A stretch of 34,650 bases of DNA from an uncultured beta proteobacterium (GTDB lineage: Bacteria; Pseudomonadota; Gammaproteobacteria; Burkholderiales; Burkholderiaceae_C), in NCBI GenBank assembly GCA_903839085.1, contig CAIMBE010000143.1:1-34650 (forward strand). Reading direction: 5' to 3'. The notes under the pieces were generated by a model, which worked only from the letters and a program-made list of their open reading frames with translations, was not told the DNA's origin and did not search any database. Below, one piece after another: positions 8,509 to 16,399 of this stretch. Made by a program: the position numbers and the translations under genes. Each line of letters begins with the position of its first letter. Within the stretch, counting starts at the first letter, position 1.

Positions 8509-9468
8509 TCATTGTAAAGGGGCGCCAGGTGATGCCATGCCGCGTTTGCGCCACAGGGTTTTGACTTCCATGCCATCGCGCTGTACCACCGATCGCTCCT
8601 GCACCACGGTCTGATCGACCTGCAGATTGCCGTGTATTTCAAAGAAACGGCTCGACACGCTGTGCTGCGCGTCGCTGAAGCGCGCCTTGTCGGTGCCGGC
8701 CGACTTGGCTGCATCGCTCAGGACGCTCAAATGCGACAAGCCGCGCTCGCGCACCAGTCGGCTGGCGTCGGCCATCTCGAAGCTTTCGACACAGGCGTAG
8801 ATCACCTCCACGGCGGCGCTGTTGAGATTGACAGGCGTCGGCACCGGCAGGATCGTGATGTACGGCCGCAGTTTGGCAATGGTCAATGGCGACAGGCCCA
8901 GCCATGCCAGTTCGTCGGCTTCACGCGGCCACAGCGGCAGCGCCGCATTGGCCTGACTTTCGGCGCCGCTGGCCTGCATCAGGCGAAGGTAGTCGACCAT
9001 CACCGCAAGCTCGCTGGCCGGCAGGTTCAGCAGCTCAAACAAGCGGGCGAAAGCTAGCCGGCTCGGCTCGTCAATCTTTCCGCTCTGCACCAGGTTGGTG
9101 ACATTGAGCCGGGCCTGCAAATCAAGGATCTGACCACTCAGGAAGGCGTCCTGCGCCTCGTCTGCGGCCAGCGCATCGCTGCGGTCGGCAGCCAGGAAGG
9201 TGGACAGGCGCGCCTGCTCAAGCGGCACCGCCCAGGGTTCGGCCAGGTGGTCGGCGCCACCCTTGCGCGCATCCTCGCGCAGGATCAGCCGCGCCCAGTC
9301 GAGCGCGCCGGTGAGCACCCAGCCAGACTGCGTGCGGCTGCGCTCCGCCGCCTCGACCTCGACCGCTCGCCACTGCTGCCACATCGAACTGGCAGCCAGC
9401 GTGGCCACCAGCGCCACGGTCAGCATGGCGCTCAGAAGGGCCGCGCCGCCAGCGCGCCGGCGCCTCAT
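8509..9468 (-). CDS. gspK: Type II secretion minor pseudopilin GspK
   Basis: The 319-aa minor pseudopilin is thought to sit with GspI and GspJ at the tip of the pseudopilus. A basic leader MRRRRAGG precedes the hydrophobic helix (AALLSAMLTVALVATLAASS). As is usual for GspK, the +5 position lacks the glutamate found in other pseudopilins. The body is the large alpha domain with family motifs LDWARLILREDAR and AEPWAVPLEQARLSTFL. Length is normal (about 300-330 aa). It overlaps the gspJ stop by four bases. Confidence 0.93.
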   Translation of the reverse strand: MRRRRAGGAALLSAMLTVALVATLAASSMWQQWRAVEVEAAERSRTQSGWVLTGALDWARLILREDARKGGADHLAEPWAVPLEQARLSTFLAADRSDALAADEAQDAFLSGQILDLQARLNVTNLVQSGKIDEPSRLAFARLFELLNLPASELAVMVDYLRLMQASGAESQANAALPLWPREADELAWLGLSPLTIAKLRPYITILPVPTPVNLNSAAVEVIYACVESFEMADASRLVRERGLSHLSVLSDAAKSAGTDKARFSDAQHSVSSRFFEIHGNLQVDQTVVQERSVVQRDGMEVKTLWRKRGMASPGAPLQ

Positions 9469-10124
9469 TTGCCGCCCCCAAGACCTGGCCGCAGCCAGTC
9501 ACGCGTGACGCTGCCGCTGATGGCCTGGCCCGCGGCCAGCGTCAGCACCAGGCGGACCGCATCCGGAACCGCGCTGTCATTCGCCGCCTTGACTTCGCCG
9601 GTGCTGCCGGCGCTCGACAGCGGATTGCTCCAGGCGTCGCCTCGGTAGTAAAAGATCTGCCACTCATCGATCGGCACAATGCGAACCTCGCGCAGACGCT
9701 CGGCGTCGCCCGGGTTCTGCGCCCACAAGGCGGCCGCCTGCCACGCCTGTTGCAGTTCGCCGCGTGTGCGCAAGGGCAGCGACTGCCAGCGCAGCCACTG
9801 GCCCTGGCCATCGACGTTGCGACGCGACCAGGCGACCACCGTCAAGCCCTCGCCGGGCACGGTGAAGCCGCGGCGCACGACCCGCAGCGCGCGGCCATCC
9901 CAATCCAGGCTCGGCGTGTTGGGCTGCGGGGCCAGCGCATCGAGATCGGCGCCCCACTGCGCCAGTCCGGCCTGCAGCGCAGACACTTCCTGTGAATGCT
10001 GGCGCATGCGCGCCTGCGAGCGCGTCATGCCATCCAGACCGCGCCAGCTCAAGGCCGCCATCAGCGCCATCAAACCGATCGCCACCAGCAATTCGATCAG
10101 GGTAAAGCCGCGCAGTCGTCGCAT
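9465..10124 (-). CDS. gspJ: Type II secretion minor pseudopilin GspJ
   Basis: The 219-aa minor pseudopilin has a short basic leader and the prepilin cleavage site MRRLRG/FTLIELLVAIGL, with Glu at +5. It is cut and N-methylated by a prepilin peptidase, which is not encoded in this window. The track's longer form (from 10265) would overlap gspI; the ATG at 10124 gives the canonical leader and sits at the gspI stop (TGATG). The C-terminal body has the QWLRWQSLPLR segment of the GspJ fold. Confidence 0.93.
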   Translation of the reverse strand: MRRLRGFTLIELLVAIGLMALMAALSWRGLDGMTRSQARMRQHSQEVSALQAGLAQWGADLDALAPQPNTPSLDWDGRALRVVRRGFTVPGEGLTVVAWSRRNVDGQGQWLRWQSLPLRTRGELQQAWQAAALWAQNPGDAERLREVRIVPIDEWQIFYYRGDAWSNPLSSAGSTGEVKAANDSAVPDAVRLVLTLAAGQAISGSVTRDWLRPGLGGGK

Positions 10125-10483
10125 CAGTAACGCCCCAGCACGGTCGAGAGTCGCAAGACCGGGGCCTCGTCCCGGTTGACCTGCGCGTCGATGCGCAGGA
10201 AGTTGGGATTGGGTGTCGGCCGCACTGCCAGCGCCACGCTGAACAGCAGACCGCCCTGCTCGCAATTGACGCTGCTGTCACCGACCCCGGGCATTTGCCG
10301 GGCGACGCGCAGCCGGATCAGTTCGTTCTCGGCGCAGGTCTGCGCCAGCAGGATGTCCGATTGCCGCTGCGCATTGCGGGTCAGGGCCGCGCTGGCCTGC
10401 AGACCGGCGGTCAGGGCAATCGCCACAATGCCCAGCGCCACAAGCACCTCGATGAGGGTGAAGCCCGATGCCCGCCTGCCCAT
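10124..10483 (-). CDS. gspI: Type II secretion minor pseudopilin GspI
   Basis: The 119-aa minor pseudopilin has leader MGRRASG, then FTLIEVLVALGIVAIAL with Glu at +5. Length fits the family (about 120 aa). The track extends it to 10666, but residues before MGRRASG are a shadow of gspH. The ATG at 10483 lies two bases after the gspH stop. A GTG six bases further upstream overlaps that stop and is a less likely start. GspI is thought to nucleate the tip complex with GspJ and GspK. Confidence 0.93.
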   Translation of the reverse strand: MGRRASGFTLIEVLVALGIVAIALTAGLQASAALTRNAQRQSDILLAQTCAENELIRLRVARQMPGVGDSSVNCEQGGLLFSVALAVRPTPNPNFLRIDAQVNRDEAPVLRLSTVLGRY

Positions 10484-10485
10484 TT

Positions 10486-10950
10486 TCACGGCAGCGCCAC
10501 CTGCACCGCAAAGGGACGCACGCCATCGGTTGCCAGCCGCACCGCCTTTGCCGGCGCGCTGCGCGACACGAGCGTGAGTTGTTGCGGGCCGATGATCGGT
10601 TCCGGTCCGAGGACCAGCGCCAGATTGCGCTCCTCGTCGGCGACACCGGTATCGGGGTCGAGCCACTGCTGCGGCAGTTCGGCATCACCCAGGCCTTCAA
10701 AGCGGAACCCATCGGCACTGGGTCGCCAGCGCACCGGCACGCCGCTGACGCGCGAGCGCGCACGCGCCGACTCGAGCAGCGCGCTCAGACGCTCGGCATC
10801 GCGCTCGAGTTGCACCAGCGACGCGTCGCGCATGGCAAAACCCACGCCGACCGAGGCCAGCGCCACGATCGCCACCACCACCAGCAACTCCAGCAGGGTG
10901 AAACCAGCGGCGCCGCGCCACCTAAGGCTGCCAGCTGCCAATATCCGCAT
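10486..10950 (-). CDS. gspH: Type II secretion minor pseudopilin GspH
   Basis: The pseudopilin has cleavage site AAG/FTLLELLVVVAIVAL with Glu at +5. I place the start at the ATG of MRILAAGSLRWRG (10950), giving 154 aa and a 16-residue leader, rather than at the track's 10986. The start overlaps the 3' end of gspG by 29 bases. The body has the GspH pattern of 'RDASLVQLERDAERLSALLE' and RVSGVPVRWRPSADGF. It probably links the GspI/J/K tip to the GspG shaft. Confidence 0.88.
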   Translation of the reverse strand: MRILAAGSLRWRGAAGFTLLELLVVVAIVALASVGVGFAMRDASLVQLERDAERLSALLESARARSRVSGVPVRWRPSADGFRFEGLGDAELPQQWLDPDTGVADEERNLALVLGPEPIIGPQQLTLVSRSAPAKAVRLATDGVRPFAVQVALP

Positions 10951-11365
10951 TCCTGCCCTCGCCACCGGCCTGGCCGTCGGCGCCAAAGGACATTACATCG
11001 ATTTCGCCCTTGACTCCGGGATTGAGATAAACATAGGGCTTGCCCCAGGGGTCGTTGGGCAACAGGTCGACATAGGATTTCCAGTTCGGCGGCACCGGCG
11101 CCGTGGTCGGTTTGGTCAGCAGCGCAGCGAGCCCCTGTTCCGAGCTCGGATAGCGCTGGTTATCGAGCTTGTAGAGTTTGAGGGCCTGCATCAGATTGTT
11201 GACATCGGTCTTGGCCGCCGTGACGCGGGCGTCGTCGGCGCGGTCCAGCACATTGGGCACGATCAAGGCCGCCAGCACGCCAATGATCAGCAGCACCACC
11301 ATCAGTTCAATCAGCGTAAAGCCCTGCTGGAGTGGACGGCGCGACAGTGCGGGATTGGCTTTCAT
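10922..11365 (-). CDS. gspG: Type II secretion major pseudopilin GspG
   Basis: The 147-aa major pseudopilin forms the pseudopilus shaft. Leader MKANPALSRRPLQQG is cut before Phe16; FTLIELMVVLLIIGVLAALIVP has Glu20 at +5. The C-terminal half carries the calcium-binding type of major pseudopilin signature, with NDPWGKPYVYLNPG and SFGADGQAGGEGRNADIGSW. It is the first gene of the minus-strand gsp operon, 48 bases from the divergent gspC start. Confidence 0.96.
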   Translation of the reverse strand: MKANPALSRRPLQQGFTLIELMVVLLIIGVLAALIVPNVLDRADDARVTAAKTDVNNLMQALKLYKLDNQRYPSSEQGLAALLTKPTTAPVPPNWKSYVDLLPNDPWGKPYVYLNPGVKGEIDVMSFGADGQAGGEGRNADIGSWQP

Positions 11366-11413
11366 GGACTTGCATCACTTTTAAAACTTGGGCGCTTCTA
11401 TGATAATCGTTCC
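11366..11413. promoter_or_regulatory. Divergent gspG/gspC promoter region
   Basis: The 48-base spacer is AT-rich compared with its surroundings and must carry control for both directions unless promoters lie inside the genes. On plus, TATGATAAT (11399-11407) holds -10-like hexamers close to the gspC ATG. On minus the same bases read ATTATCATA, also -10-like, with TTTTAAAA nearer to gspG. No clear -35 pairing was found. Confidence 0.35.
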
Positions 11414-12025
11414 ATGAAGACTCCAACGTCAAGTGTCTGGTGGCTGCGAATCGCCACTTTTTCGGTCGCCGCCCTGGCCGCCGCCAGTGCCGCCTATTGG
11501 GTGTTGAAGTGGAGCGCCGGCGCACCGGCAGCGCCGGGACTCGCCGCGGCCGCATCCTCCTCGCGATCAGTCCAGAGCGACCCGCAACTGGTGGCACGCC
11601 TGCTCGGCGGTGGCCAGAAGGCGATTGCGGTCGCGCTGTCCGACAGTGCCGCCAGCCGTTTCAAACTGATGGGCGTGGCGGCCCTGGGCGCCAGTCGGGG
11701 CTACGCGCTGATTTCGGTTGACGGCAAACCGGCCCGCCCTTATGGCGTTGGCGCCGCCGTGAACGACAGCCTGGTCGTGCGCTCGGTGGCGCCGCGCAGC
11801 GCGGACCTGGCCAGCCGCATCGACGCGCCAACATCCTTTACGCTGGAATTGCCAATCCCGAGCGCCAGCGGCGGCAAAGCGGCGCCCGCAGCGGCAGCCA
11901 CGACCCCGGCGCAGGCAGCCCCCGCCCCAACCCCTGCGCTAGCGCCTGCGCCACCGGTTGCCAATGAGGCTGCGCCGGCGCGCTCGGCCCGCAAGGCGGC
12001 CAGGGTCAACTCAAGTTCTGATTAG
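11414..12025 (+). CDS. gspC: Type II secretion inner-membrane protein GspC (no PDZ domain)
   Basis: The 203-aa bitopic protein contacts the secretin. [10 protein letters not shown] is followed by one membrane helix ([20 protein letters not shown]), a linker, and the HR domain (about 58-145) with [28 protein letters not shown] and [21 protein letters not shown]. The HR domain docks on GspD. Instead of the PDZ or coiled-coil C-terminus of classical GspC, the protein ends in a low-complexity Ala/Pro tail. The track ORF begins at 10295, but only the ATG at 11414 gives a GspC start. Its 3' end overlaps the convergent rpe by 15 bases. Confidence 0.9.
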   Translation: MKTPTSSVWWLRIATFSVAALAAASAAYWVLKWSAGAPAAPGLAAAASSSRSVQSDPQLVARLLGGGQKAIAVALSDSAASRFKLMGVAALGASRGYALISVDGKPARPYGVGAAVNDSLVVRSVAPRSADLASRIDAPTSFTLELPIPSASGGKAAPAAAATTPAQAAPAPTPALAPAPPVANEAAPARSARKAARVNSSSD

Positions 12026-12715
12026 CGCAGTGCGACCGCCCGCCGACAATTCGGCGCGCATCGCGGCAACCACGCGGCCATAGTCGGCCTGGCCAAAAAT
12101 GGCGCTGCCGGCGACAAAGGTATCGGCACCGGCGTCGGCGACGCGACGGATGTTGTCAACCTTGATGCCGCCATCGACTTCCAAGCGAATGTCCTTTCCG
12201 CTGTCGCTGATGCGCCGGCGCGCGTCCTCGATCTTGCGCAGGGCCGAGTCGATGAAACCCTGGCCACCAAAACCGGGGTTGACGCTCATGACCAGAATCA
12301 GGTCCAGGTCATCGATGACCCAGTCCAGCACGTCCAGCGGTTCGGCCGGATTGAACGCCAGACCGGCCTGGCAGCCCCTGGCCCGAATCGCCTGGATGCT
12401 GCGGTGCACATGGCTGACCGCGTCCGGGTGAAAGCTGATCAGGTCGGCGCCCGCGTCGGCGAAAGCGAGCGCCAGCGCGTCGACCGGCTGCACCATCAGA
12501 TGCACGTCGATCGGAACCGCCAAGCCGGCGGCGGTCCTGGCATGCGGCTTGAGCGCACTGCAGATCATCGGCCCAAAGGTCAGATTCGGCACGTAATGGT
12601 TGTCCATGACGTCAAAGTGGATCCAGTCGCAGCCGGCGTCGATGACGCATTTCAATTCCTCGCCCAGACGGGCAAAGTCGGCCGACAGGATGGAAGGGGC
12701 GATGCGGTAGGTCAT
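12011..12715 (-). CDS. rpe: Ribulose-phosphate 3-epimerase
   Basis: The 234-aa TIM-barrel metalloenzyme interconverts ribulose-5-phosphate and xylulose-5-phosphate in the pentose phosphate pathway. Visible motifs are [10 protein letters not shown] with Ser8, metal/catalytic residues His33 and Asp35 in [14 protein letters not shown], His72 in [18 protein letters not shown], and the catalytic Asp in EVDGGI. Length is normal. Rpe, gph and trpE are adjacent in many betaproteobacteria; here about 11 kb of gsp genes separates rpe from gph while the strand is kept. Confidence 0.95.
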   Translation of the reverse strand: MTYRIAPSILSADFARLGEELKCVIDAGCDWIHFDVMDNHYVPNLTFGPMICSALKPHARTAAGLAVPIDVHLMVQPVDALALAFADAGADLISFHPDAVSHVHRSIQAIRARGCQAGLAFNPAEPLDVLDWVIDDLDLILVMSVNPGFGGQGFIDSALRKIEDARRRISDSGKDIRLEVDGGIKVDNIRRVADAGADTFVAGSAIFGQADYGRVVAAMRAELSAGGRTALIRT

Positions 12716-12762
12716 GGCTGGAGTTTAATCAGGTGGACTTCCAACCTCCCGTTTCGAGTTGG

Positions 12763-12800
12763 GGACAGGGCGAATTTGCTTCGCAAATCTTGCTCTGTCC
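12763..12800. repeat. Long imperfect hairpin (GGACAG...CTGTCC)
   Basis: GGACAGGGCGAATTTGC and GCAAATCTTGCTCTGTCC form a long imperfect stem around a TTC loop in the 112-base spacer between the divergent rpe and apaG. Its layout, a GGGGACAG start and a GAAG/CTTC centre, is like REP-type palindromes dispersed in proteobacterial spacers. A second hairpin of similar design, starting GGGGTC, lies at 21172. As it sits between divergent starts it is not a terminator for either gene. Confidence 0.6.
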
Positions 12801-12827
12801 GGCTGGTTTTCAGGATAGGATCACAAA

Positions 12828-13220
12828 ATGCCAAAGTACCAGTTCCGAGTCGAAGTCGTGCCCCGCTATCTGACCGAGCAATCGGACCCGGAGCAGGATG
12901 TGTACGCGTTTTCATACACCATCACGATCACCAACGTCGGCGAAATCGGCGCGCAGCTGATCGCGCGCAGCTGGAACGTGAATGACGCCAACGGCCACAC
13001 CGAACGCGTCAGGGGACTCGGTGTGGTCGGACACCAGCCGCTGCTGCAGCCTGGCCAGTCGTTTCAGTACAGCAGCGGCACGCGACTGCGCACACCCACC
13101 GGCACCATGCATGGCAGCTTTTTCTGCGTCGCCGAGGATGGCGAAAAGTTCGACACCGACGTGCCGATGTTCGTGCTGGACGCGCTGAGCGCCGACGATG
13201 GCCGTCGCACGCTGCACTGA
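12828..13220 (+). CDS. apaG: ApaG-domain protein
   Basis: The 130-aa protein is a single ApaG/DUF525 fibronectin-III-like domain: VEVVPRYLTEQSDPEQ, YAFSYTITITNVG, LIARSWNVNDANG, VRGLGVVGHQPLLQPG and TPTGTMHGSFFC are all family blocks. ApaG is linked to the ApaH dinucleotide phosphatase operon in enterics, but its biochemical role is not settled. Length is standard. AGGAT lies about 8 bases before the ATG. It is followed by thiL after three bases. Confidence 0.95.
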   Translation: MPKYQFRVEVVPRYLTEQSDPEQDVYAFSYTITITNVGEIGAQLIARSWNVNDANGHTERVRGLGVVGHQPLLQPGQSFQYSSGTRLRTPTGTMHGSFFCVAEDGEKFDTDVPMFVLDALSADDGRRTLH

Positions 13221-13223
13221 GCG

Positions 13224-14222
13224 ATGGGCGAATTCGACCTGATCGAACGCTATTTCAGGCGACCGGCACGCCGCGCGGCGCTCGGCGTCGGCGACGACTG
13301 CGCCCTGCTGCAAGCGGCGCCCGGAACGCAGCTCGCCATTTCCTGCGACATGCTGGTTCAAGGGCGTCATTTCCTCAGCACGGTGGATCCGCGCAAGCTC
13401 GGGCACAAGGCGCTGGCCGTCAATCTGAGCGACCTCGCGGCTTGCGGCGCCAGGCCGCTGGCCTTTACCCTGGCGCTGGCGCTGCCCAGCGCCGACGACG
13501 CCTGGCTGGCCCCTTTCTCGCAGGGCCTGTTTGAACTGGCCGACGCGCACGACTGCGAACTCATCGGCGGCGACACGACGCAGGGACCGCTCAACATCTG
13601 CATCACCGTGTTTGGCGAGGTCCCGGCGCCCGATGGCCGATCGCAGGCCCTGCTGCGCTCGGGTGCCCGCCCCGGCGACGACCTTTACGTCAGCGGCACG
13701 CTGGGCGACGCGCGGCTGGCGCTCGAGGTCTTTCGCGGCACCGTGTCGCTGCCGGCGCACATCTTTGAGGCTGCCCGCAGGCGCATGGAACAGCCCACGC
13801 CGAGGGTCGCGCTCGGCCTGGCGCTGCGCGGCGTGGCCACGGCGGCCATCGACGTCAGCGACGGCCTGCTGGGCGACCTCGGCCACCTCCTGCGGCTGTC
13901 GGGCGTCGGTGCCAGCGTCAACGCCGACGCGGCGGCCGGCCTGGTCGCGGCGCGCGCGCCCTCGGGGCAAGGCAACCGTCTGCCAGGCGCCGAGTTCGAA
14001 CTGGCTCAATGGCGCGACTGGGCCCTGGCTGGCGGGGACGATTACGAGTTGCTGTTCACGGCGCCGCCGACAGCCCGCGCACGGATCGACCATGCGGCCA
14101 GAAGCAGCCAGACCCCGGTCACCTGCATCGGCCGGATCGAGCCGCAGCGGGGCCTGCGCCTGCTCGACAACGAGAACCGGGAGTTGCCCAACACCTACAC
14201 CTCGTTTGACCACTTCGCATGA
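13224..14222 (+). CDS. thiL: Thiamine-monophosphate kinase
   Basis: The 332-aa enzyme phosphorylates thiamine monophosphate with ATP to give thiamine diphosphate, the last step of cofactor synthesis. It starts MGEFDLIERYF as in most ThiL proteins. Metal and nucleotide motifs are present: GVGDDCALL, SCDMLVQGRHF, KALAVNLSDLAACGA, GGDTTQ, DVSDGLLGDLGHL and AGGDDYELLFT. It begins three bases after apaG and precedes pgpA by 56 bases; thiL-pgpA-pncC is a widespread housekeeping order in proteobacteria. Confidence 0.97.
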   Translation: MGEFDLIERYFRRPARRAALGVGDDCALLQAAPGTQLAISCDMLVQGRHFLSTVDPRKLGHKALAVNLSDLAACGARPLAFTLALALPSADDAWLAPFSQGLFELADAHDCELIGGDTTQGPLNICITVFGEVPAPDGRSQALLRSGARPGDDLYVSGTLGDARLALEVFRGTVSLPAHIFEAARRRMEQPTPRVALGLALRGVATAAIDVSDGLLGDLGHLLRLSGVGASVNADAAAGLVAARAPSGQGNRLPGAEFELAQWRDWALAGGDDYELLFTAPPTARARIDHAARSSQTPVTCIGRIEPQRGLRLLDNENRELPNTYTSFDHFA

Positions 14223-14278
14223 GTTCGAGTTGTCACCTGGCAGGCCCTTGTCCAAGGCGCTGAACCGATAATCGCGCC

Positions 14279-14839
14279 ATGCCTGACAACGCGCCTTTCA
14301 ACCCGATGCAACGCGGACCGGTTCGCCCCAGCGCGCGCTTCATGCTCGACCAGCCGGCGCACTTCATCGCGCTCGGGTTTGGTTCCGGCCTGAGCCCGCT
14401 GGCACCCGGCACGGCCGGCACCTTGTGGGCCTGGCTGGCGTTCTGGGTGCTGCAGCCGTGGATGAACGATGCGCGCTGGGCCTGGCTGATCGCGGCCTCG
14501 CTGCCGCTGGGCTGGTGGGCCTGCAGCGTCAGCGCCAGAAACATGCGCGTGCTCGACCCCGGCAGCATTGTCTGGGACGAGATCGTGGCCTTCTGGCTGG
14601 TGCTGTGGCTGGTCACCCCGGCAGGTTTCTGGGGCCAGTTGGCCGCCTTCGTCCTGTTCCGCTTTTTCGATGCCGTCAAGCCCGGGCCGGTCGCCTGGGC
14701 CGACGGTCTGTTCCACGATGTCGATCCGGACACCGACCGCGCCGCCTGGCGCAAGGCCGGCTTCGGCATCATGCTCGACGATCTGGTGGCCGCCGCCTGC
14801 AGCCTGTTCGTCATCGCCGTCTGGAGACTTTTTCAATGA
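14279..14839 (+). CDS. pgpA: Phosphatidylglycerophosphatase A
   Basis: The 186-aa inner-membrane enzyme removes phosphate from phosphatidylglycerol phosphate to make phosphatidylglycerol. Family motifs are GFGSGLSPLAPGTAGT, DPGSIVWDEIVAF, FRFFDAVKPGPV and GIMLDDLVAA, with hydrophobic segments between them. The N-terminus is about 25 residues longer than the conserved core; a later start is possible but the ATG at 14279 is the first in frame. Its stop overlaps the pncC start (ATGA). Confidence 0.95.
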   Translation: MPDNAPFNPMQRGPVRPSARFMLDQPAHFIALGFGSGLSPLAPGTAGTLWAWLAFWVLQPWMNDARWAWLIAASLPLGWWACSVSARNMRVLDPGSIVWDEIVAFWLVLWLVTPAGFWGQLAAFVLFRFFDAVKPGPVAWADGLFHDVDPDTDRAAWRKAGFGIMLDDLVAAACSLFVIAVWRLFQ

Positions 14840-15315
14840 CGCCTCTGTCGGATCTGAGCGCTGCGCTGGCCCGGGTGCTGCTTGAGAAACAACTCAAGCT
14901 GGTCACCGCCGAGAGCTGCACCGGCGGCCTGATCGCCGCCGCCTGCACCGATCTGGCGGGTTCGAGCGCCTGGTTCGAGCGCGGCTTTGTCACCTACTCG
15001 AATGATGCCAAGATTGAATTGCTCGGCGTCCAGGAGCGCCTGCTGCGCCGCGCCGGCGCCGTCTGCGAGGGCGTGGCGCGCGCCATGGTGCTGGGCGCAC
15101 TGGCGCACTCGAAAGCGCAGGTCGCGGTGGCCGTGACCGGTGTCGCCGGCCCAACCGGCGGCAGCGCTTCAAAGCCGGTGGGCACCGTCTGGTTCGGCTT
15201 TGCCGTGCCGGGTCAGGTCACCACTGAGAAATGTCACTTCAGTGGCGACCGTGCGGCAGTGCGGGCGGCCACAGTGCAGCACGCGTTCACACGACTTCTG
15301 GCACTATTGCCCTGA
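14836..15315 (+). CDS. pncC: Nicotinamide-nucleotide amidohydrolase (CinA C-terminal domain)
   Basis: The 159-aa protein is the stand-alone CinA C-terminal/PncC domain, which deamidates nicotinamide mononucleotide to nicotinic acid mononucleotide for NAD recycling. Motifs are TAESCTGGLIA, GFVTYSNDAKIELLGV, VTGVAGPTGGSASKPVGTVWFG and the C-terminal RAATVQHAFTRLL helix. The track ORF is extended to 14425 through pgpA in another frame; the ATG at 14836 overlapping the pgpA stop gives the typical start and length. Confidence 0.95.
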   Translation: MTPLSDLSAALARVLLEKQLKLVTAESCTGGLIAAACTDLAGSSAWFERGFVTYSNDAKIELLGVQERLLRRAGAVCEGVARAMVLGALAHSKAQVAVAVTGVAGPTGGSASKPVGTVWFGFAVPGQVTTEKCHFSGDRAAVRAATVQHAFTRLLALLP

Positions 15316-15326
15316 TCCCGACGTTG

Positions 15327-15362
15327 TCATCGCGAGGCCAAAGGCCGCGGCGATCCATGTGA
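15327..15362. repeat. GTCATCGCGAGG...GGCGATCCATG repeat copy
   Basis: The sequence GTCATCGCGAGGCC...GCGGCGATCCATG matches a family also seen at 19771-19949 and 34434-34463. Here it forms the 3' end of the SDR-like gene on the opposite strand and supplies its last codons and stop. The copy begins 12 bases after the pncC stop. Confidence 0.65.
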
Positions 15363-16337
15363 TCGGCCATAAATCCCCAAATCTGCCAGGGCAGAGTGCG
15401 CGGCGACGGCCAGCGGCGTGTGCGGCTCGGGACCGATCAGCGCCGTCAGCCTGTCATTGCACAGTTCATGCGGCGTGTGCCACAGGTATTGCATCTCGAC
15501 CAGTTCGCGAAAAAGGGGCACGACCGCGCGCAGCGCCTTGAACAGCCACCAGGGCATCGCGCCACGCCGCAGCGATGCCTGCGCCCCGAGCCAGCCTTGC
15601 TCGCGCGCAAGGGGCGTCGTCACAGCCAGCCAGTCGGCGCCGCTCAGGCAGTAGCCCTTGAAATGAAAGACCTCGAACGGTTTGAAGCGTTGCGGCTCGG
15701 CCAGAGCAAAACGGGCCACACGCTCGAAGGTCCTGGCCAGATCGGGCAGATAGGCCCAGGCCGTCGGAACATCCCAGGCGCCTGGGTAGCTCAGTTTGCC
15801 TTGGCGCAGGTTCTTGGCCAGCGCCAGGTCGAACCAGCTGCCCTTGCCGCTGCCGAAGAAATCTCCGGCGCGTATCACCACGCTGCGCAGTTCACCGACC
15901 GCGCCGGCCTCTCGCATGCGCTGCTCCATGGCGACGCGGACCCGGCCCTTGCGCGTGCTGGCTTGCTGCGCCGTGCTTTCGTGCAACACGGAGGGCATGC
16001 CTGCGCCAAAGTTGTAGATATTGCCCGGCAGCATCAGCACGGCCTTGAGCTCGGTCGCCAGTTCGATGGCCTGCTCCAGCGCCGGCATGGCCTGCTGTTC
16101 CCACTGCGGGTACGGCGGGTTGACCGCATGCACGACAACCGCCGCACCGTGCGCCGCGGCGGCCAGGGCCCGCGTGTCAGGCAGGTTTGCGCGCAGCCAC
16201 TCGATGCGCTCGTCATCCGGAACCGCGGTGCCGGGGCGCACCTGCGCCACGACGCGCCAGCCGGCGTCACGGAAGGCGCGGGCGGCCGCCAGACCGAAGC
16301 GTCCGCGAGCGCCAAGAATCAGAACTGTGGATTGCAT
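15327..16337 (-). CDS. NAD(P)-binding SDR-like epimerase/reductase
   Basis: The 336-aa protein starts with a Rossmann dinucleotide-binding motif, LILGARGRFG (GxxGxxG, residues 9-15), followed by VVVHAVNPPYPQWE and the RSVVIRAGDFFGSG block of atypical (extended) SDR proteins related to NAD-dependent epimerases. A classical YxxxK active site is not evident, so the reaction and substrate cannot be named. The last residues (SHGSPRPLASR) and the stop codon come from a dispersed repeat, so the ancestral C-terminus probably ended near LGIYGR. It is divergent from a LysR-type regulator, a layout that often means regulation by it. Its 3' end nearly touches the convergent pncC. Confidence 0.8.
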   Translation of the reverse strand: MQSTVLILGARGRFGLAAARAFRDAGWRVVAQVRPGTAVPDDERIEWLRANLPDTRALAAAAHGAAVVVHAVNPPYPQWEQQAMPALEQAIELATELKAVLMLPGNIYNFGAGMPSVLHESTAQQASTRKGRVRVAMEQRMREAGAVGELRSVVIRAGDFFGSGKGSWFDLALAKNLRQGKLSYPGAWDVPTAWAYLPDLARTFERVARFALAEPQRFKPFEVFHFKGYCLSGADWLAVTTPLAREQGWLGAQASLRRGAMPWWLFKALRAVVPLFRELVEMQYLWHTPHELCNDRLTALIGPEPHTPLAVAAHSALADLGIYGRSHGSPRPLASR

Positions 16338-16399
16338 GATTTTCTTCCTGAAGGGTTGATGAAGGCTATTGTGAAATCAAAGCCGCTGCCACACAATTG

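Noticed and set aside
7263-8714. gspL start at 8714 as in the ORF track
   Set aside because: The extra 74 codons lie inside gspK and read as Arg/Ser-rich sequence; the ATG at 8492 gives the family N-terminus.
12912-14255. 447-aa minus-strand ORF opposite apaG and thiL
   Set aside because: Overlaps two clear housekeeping genes and has shadow composition.
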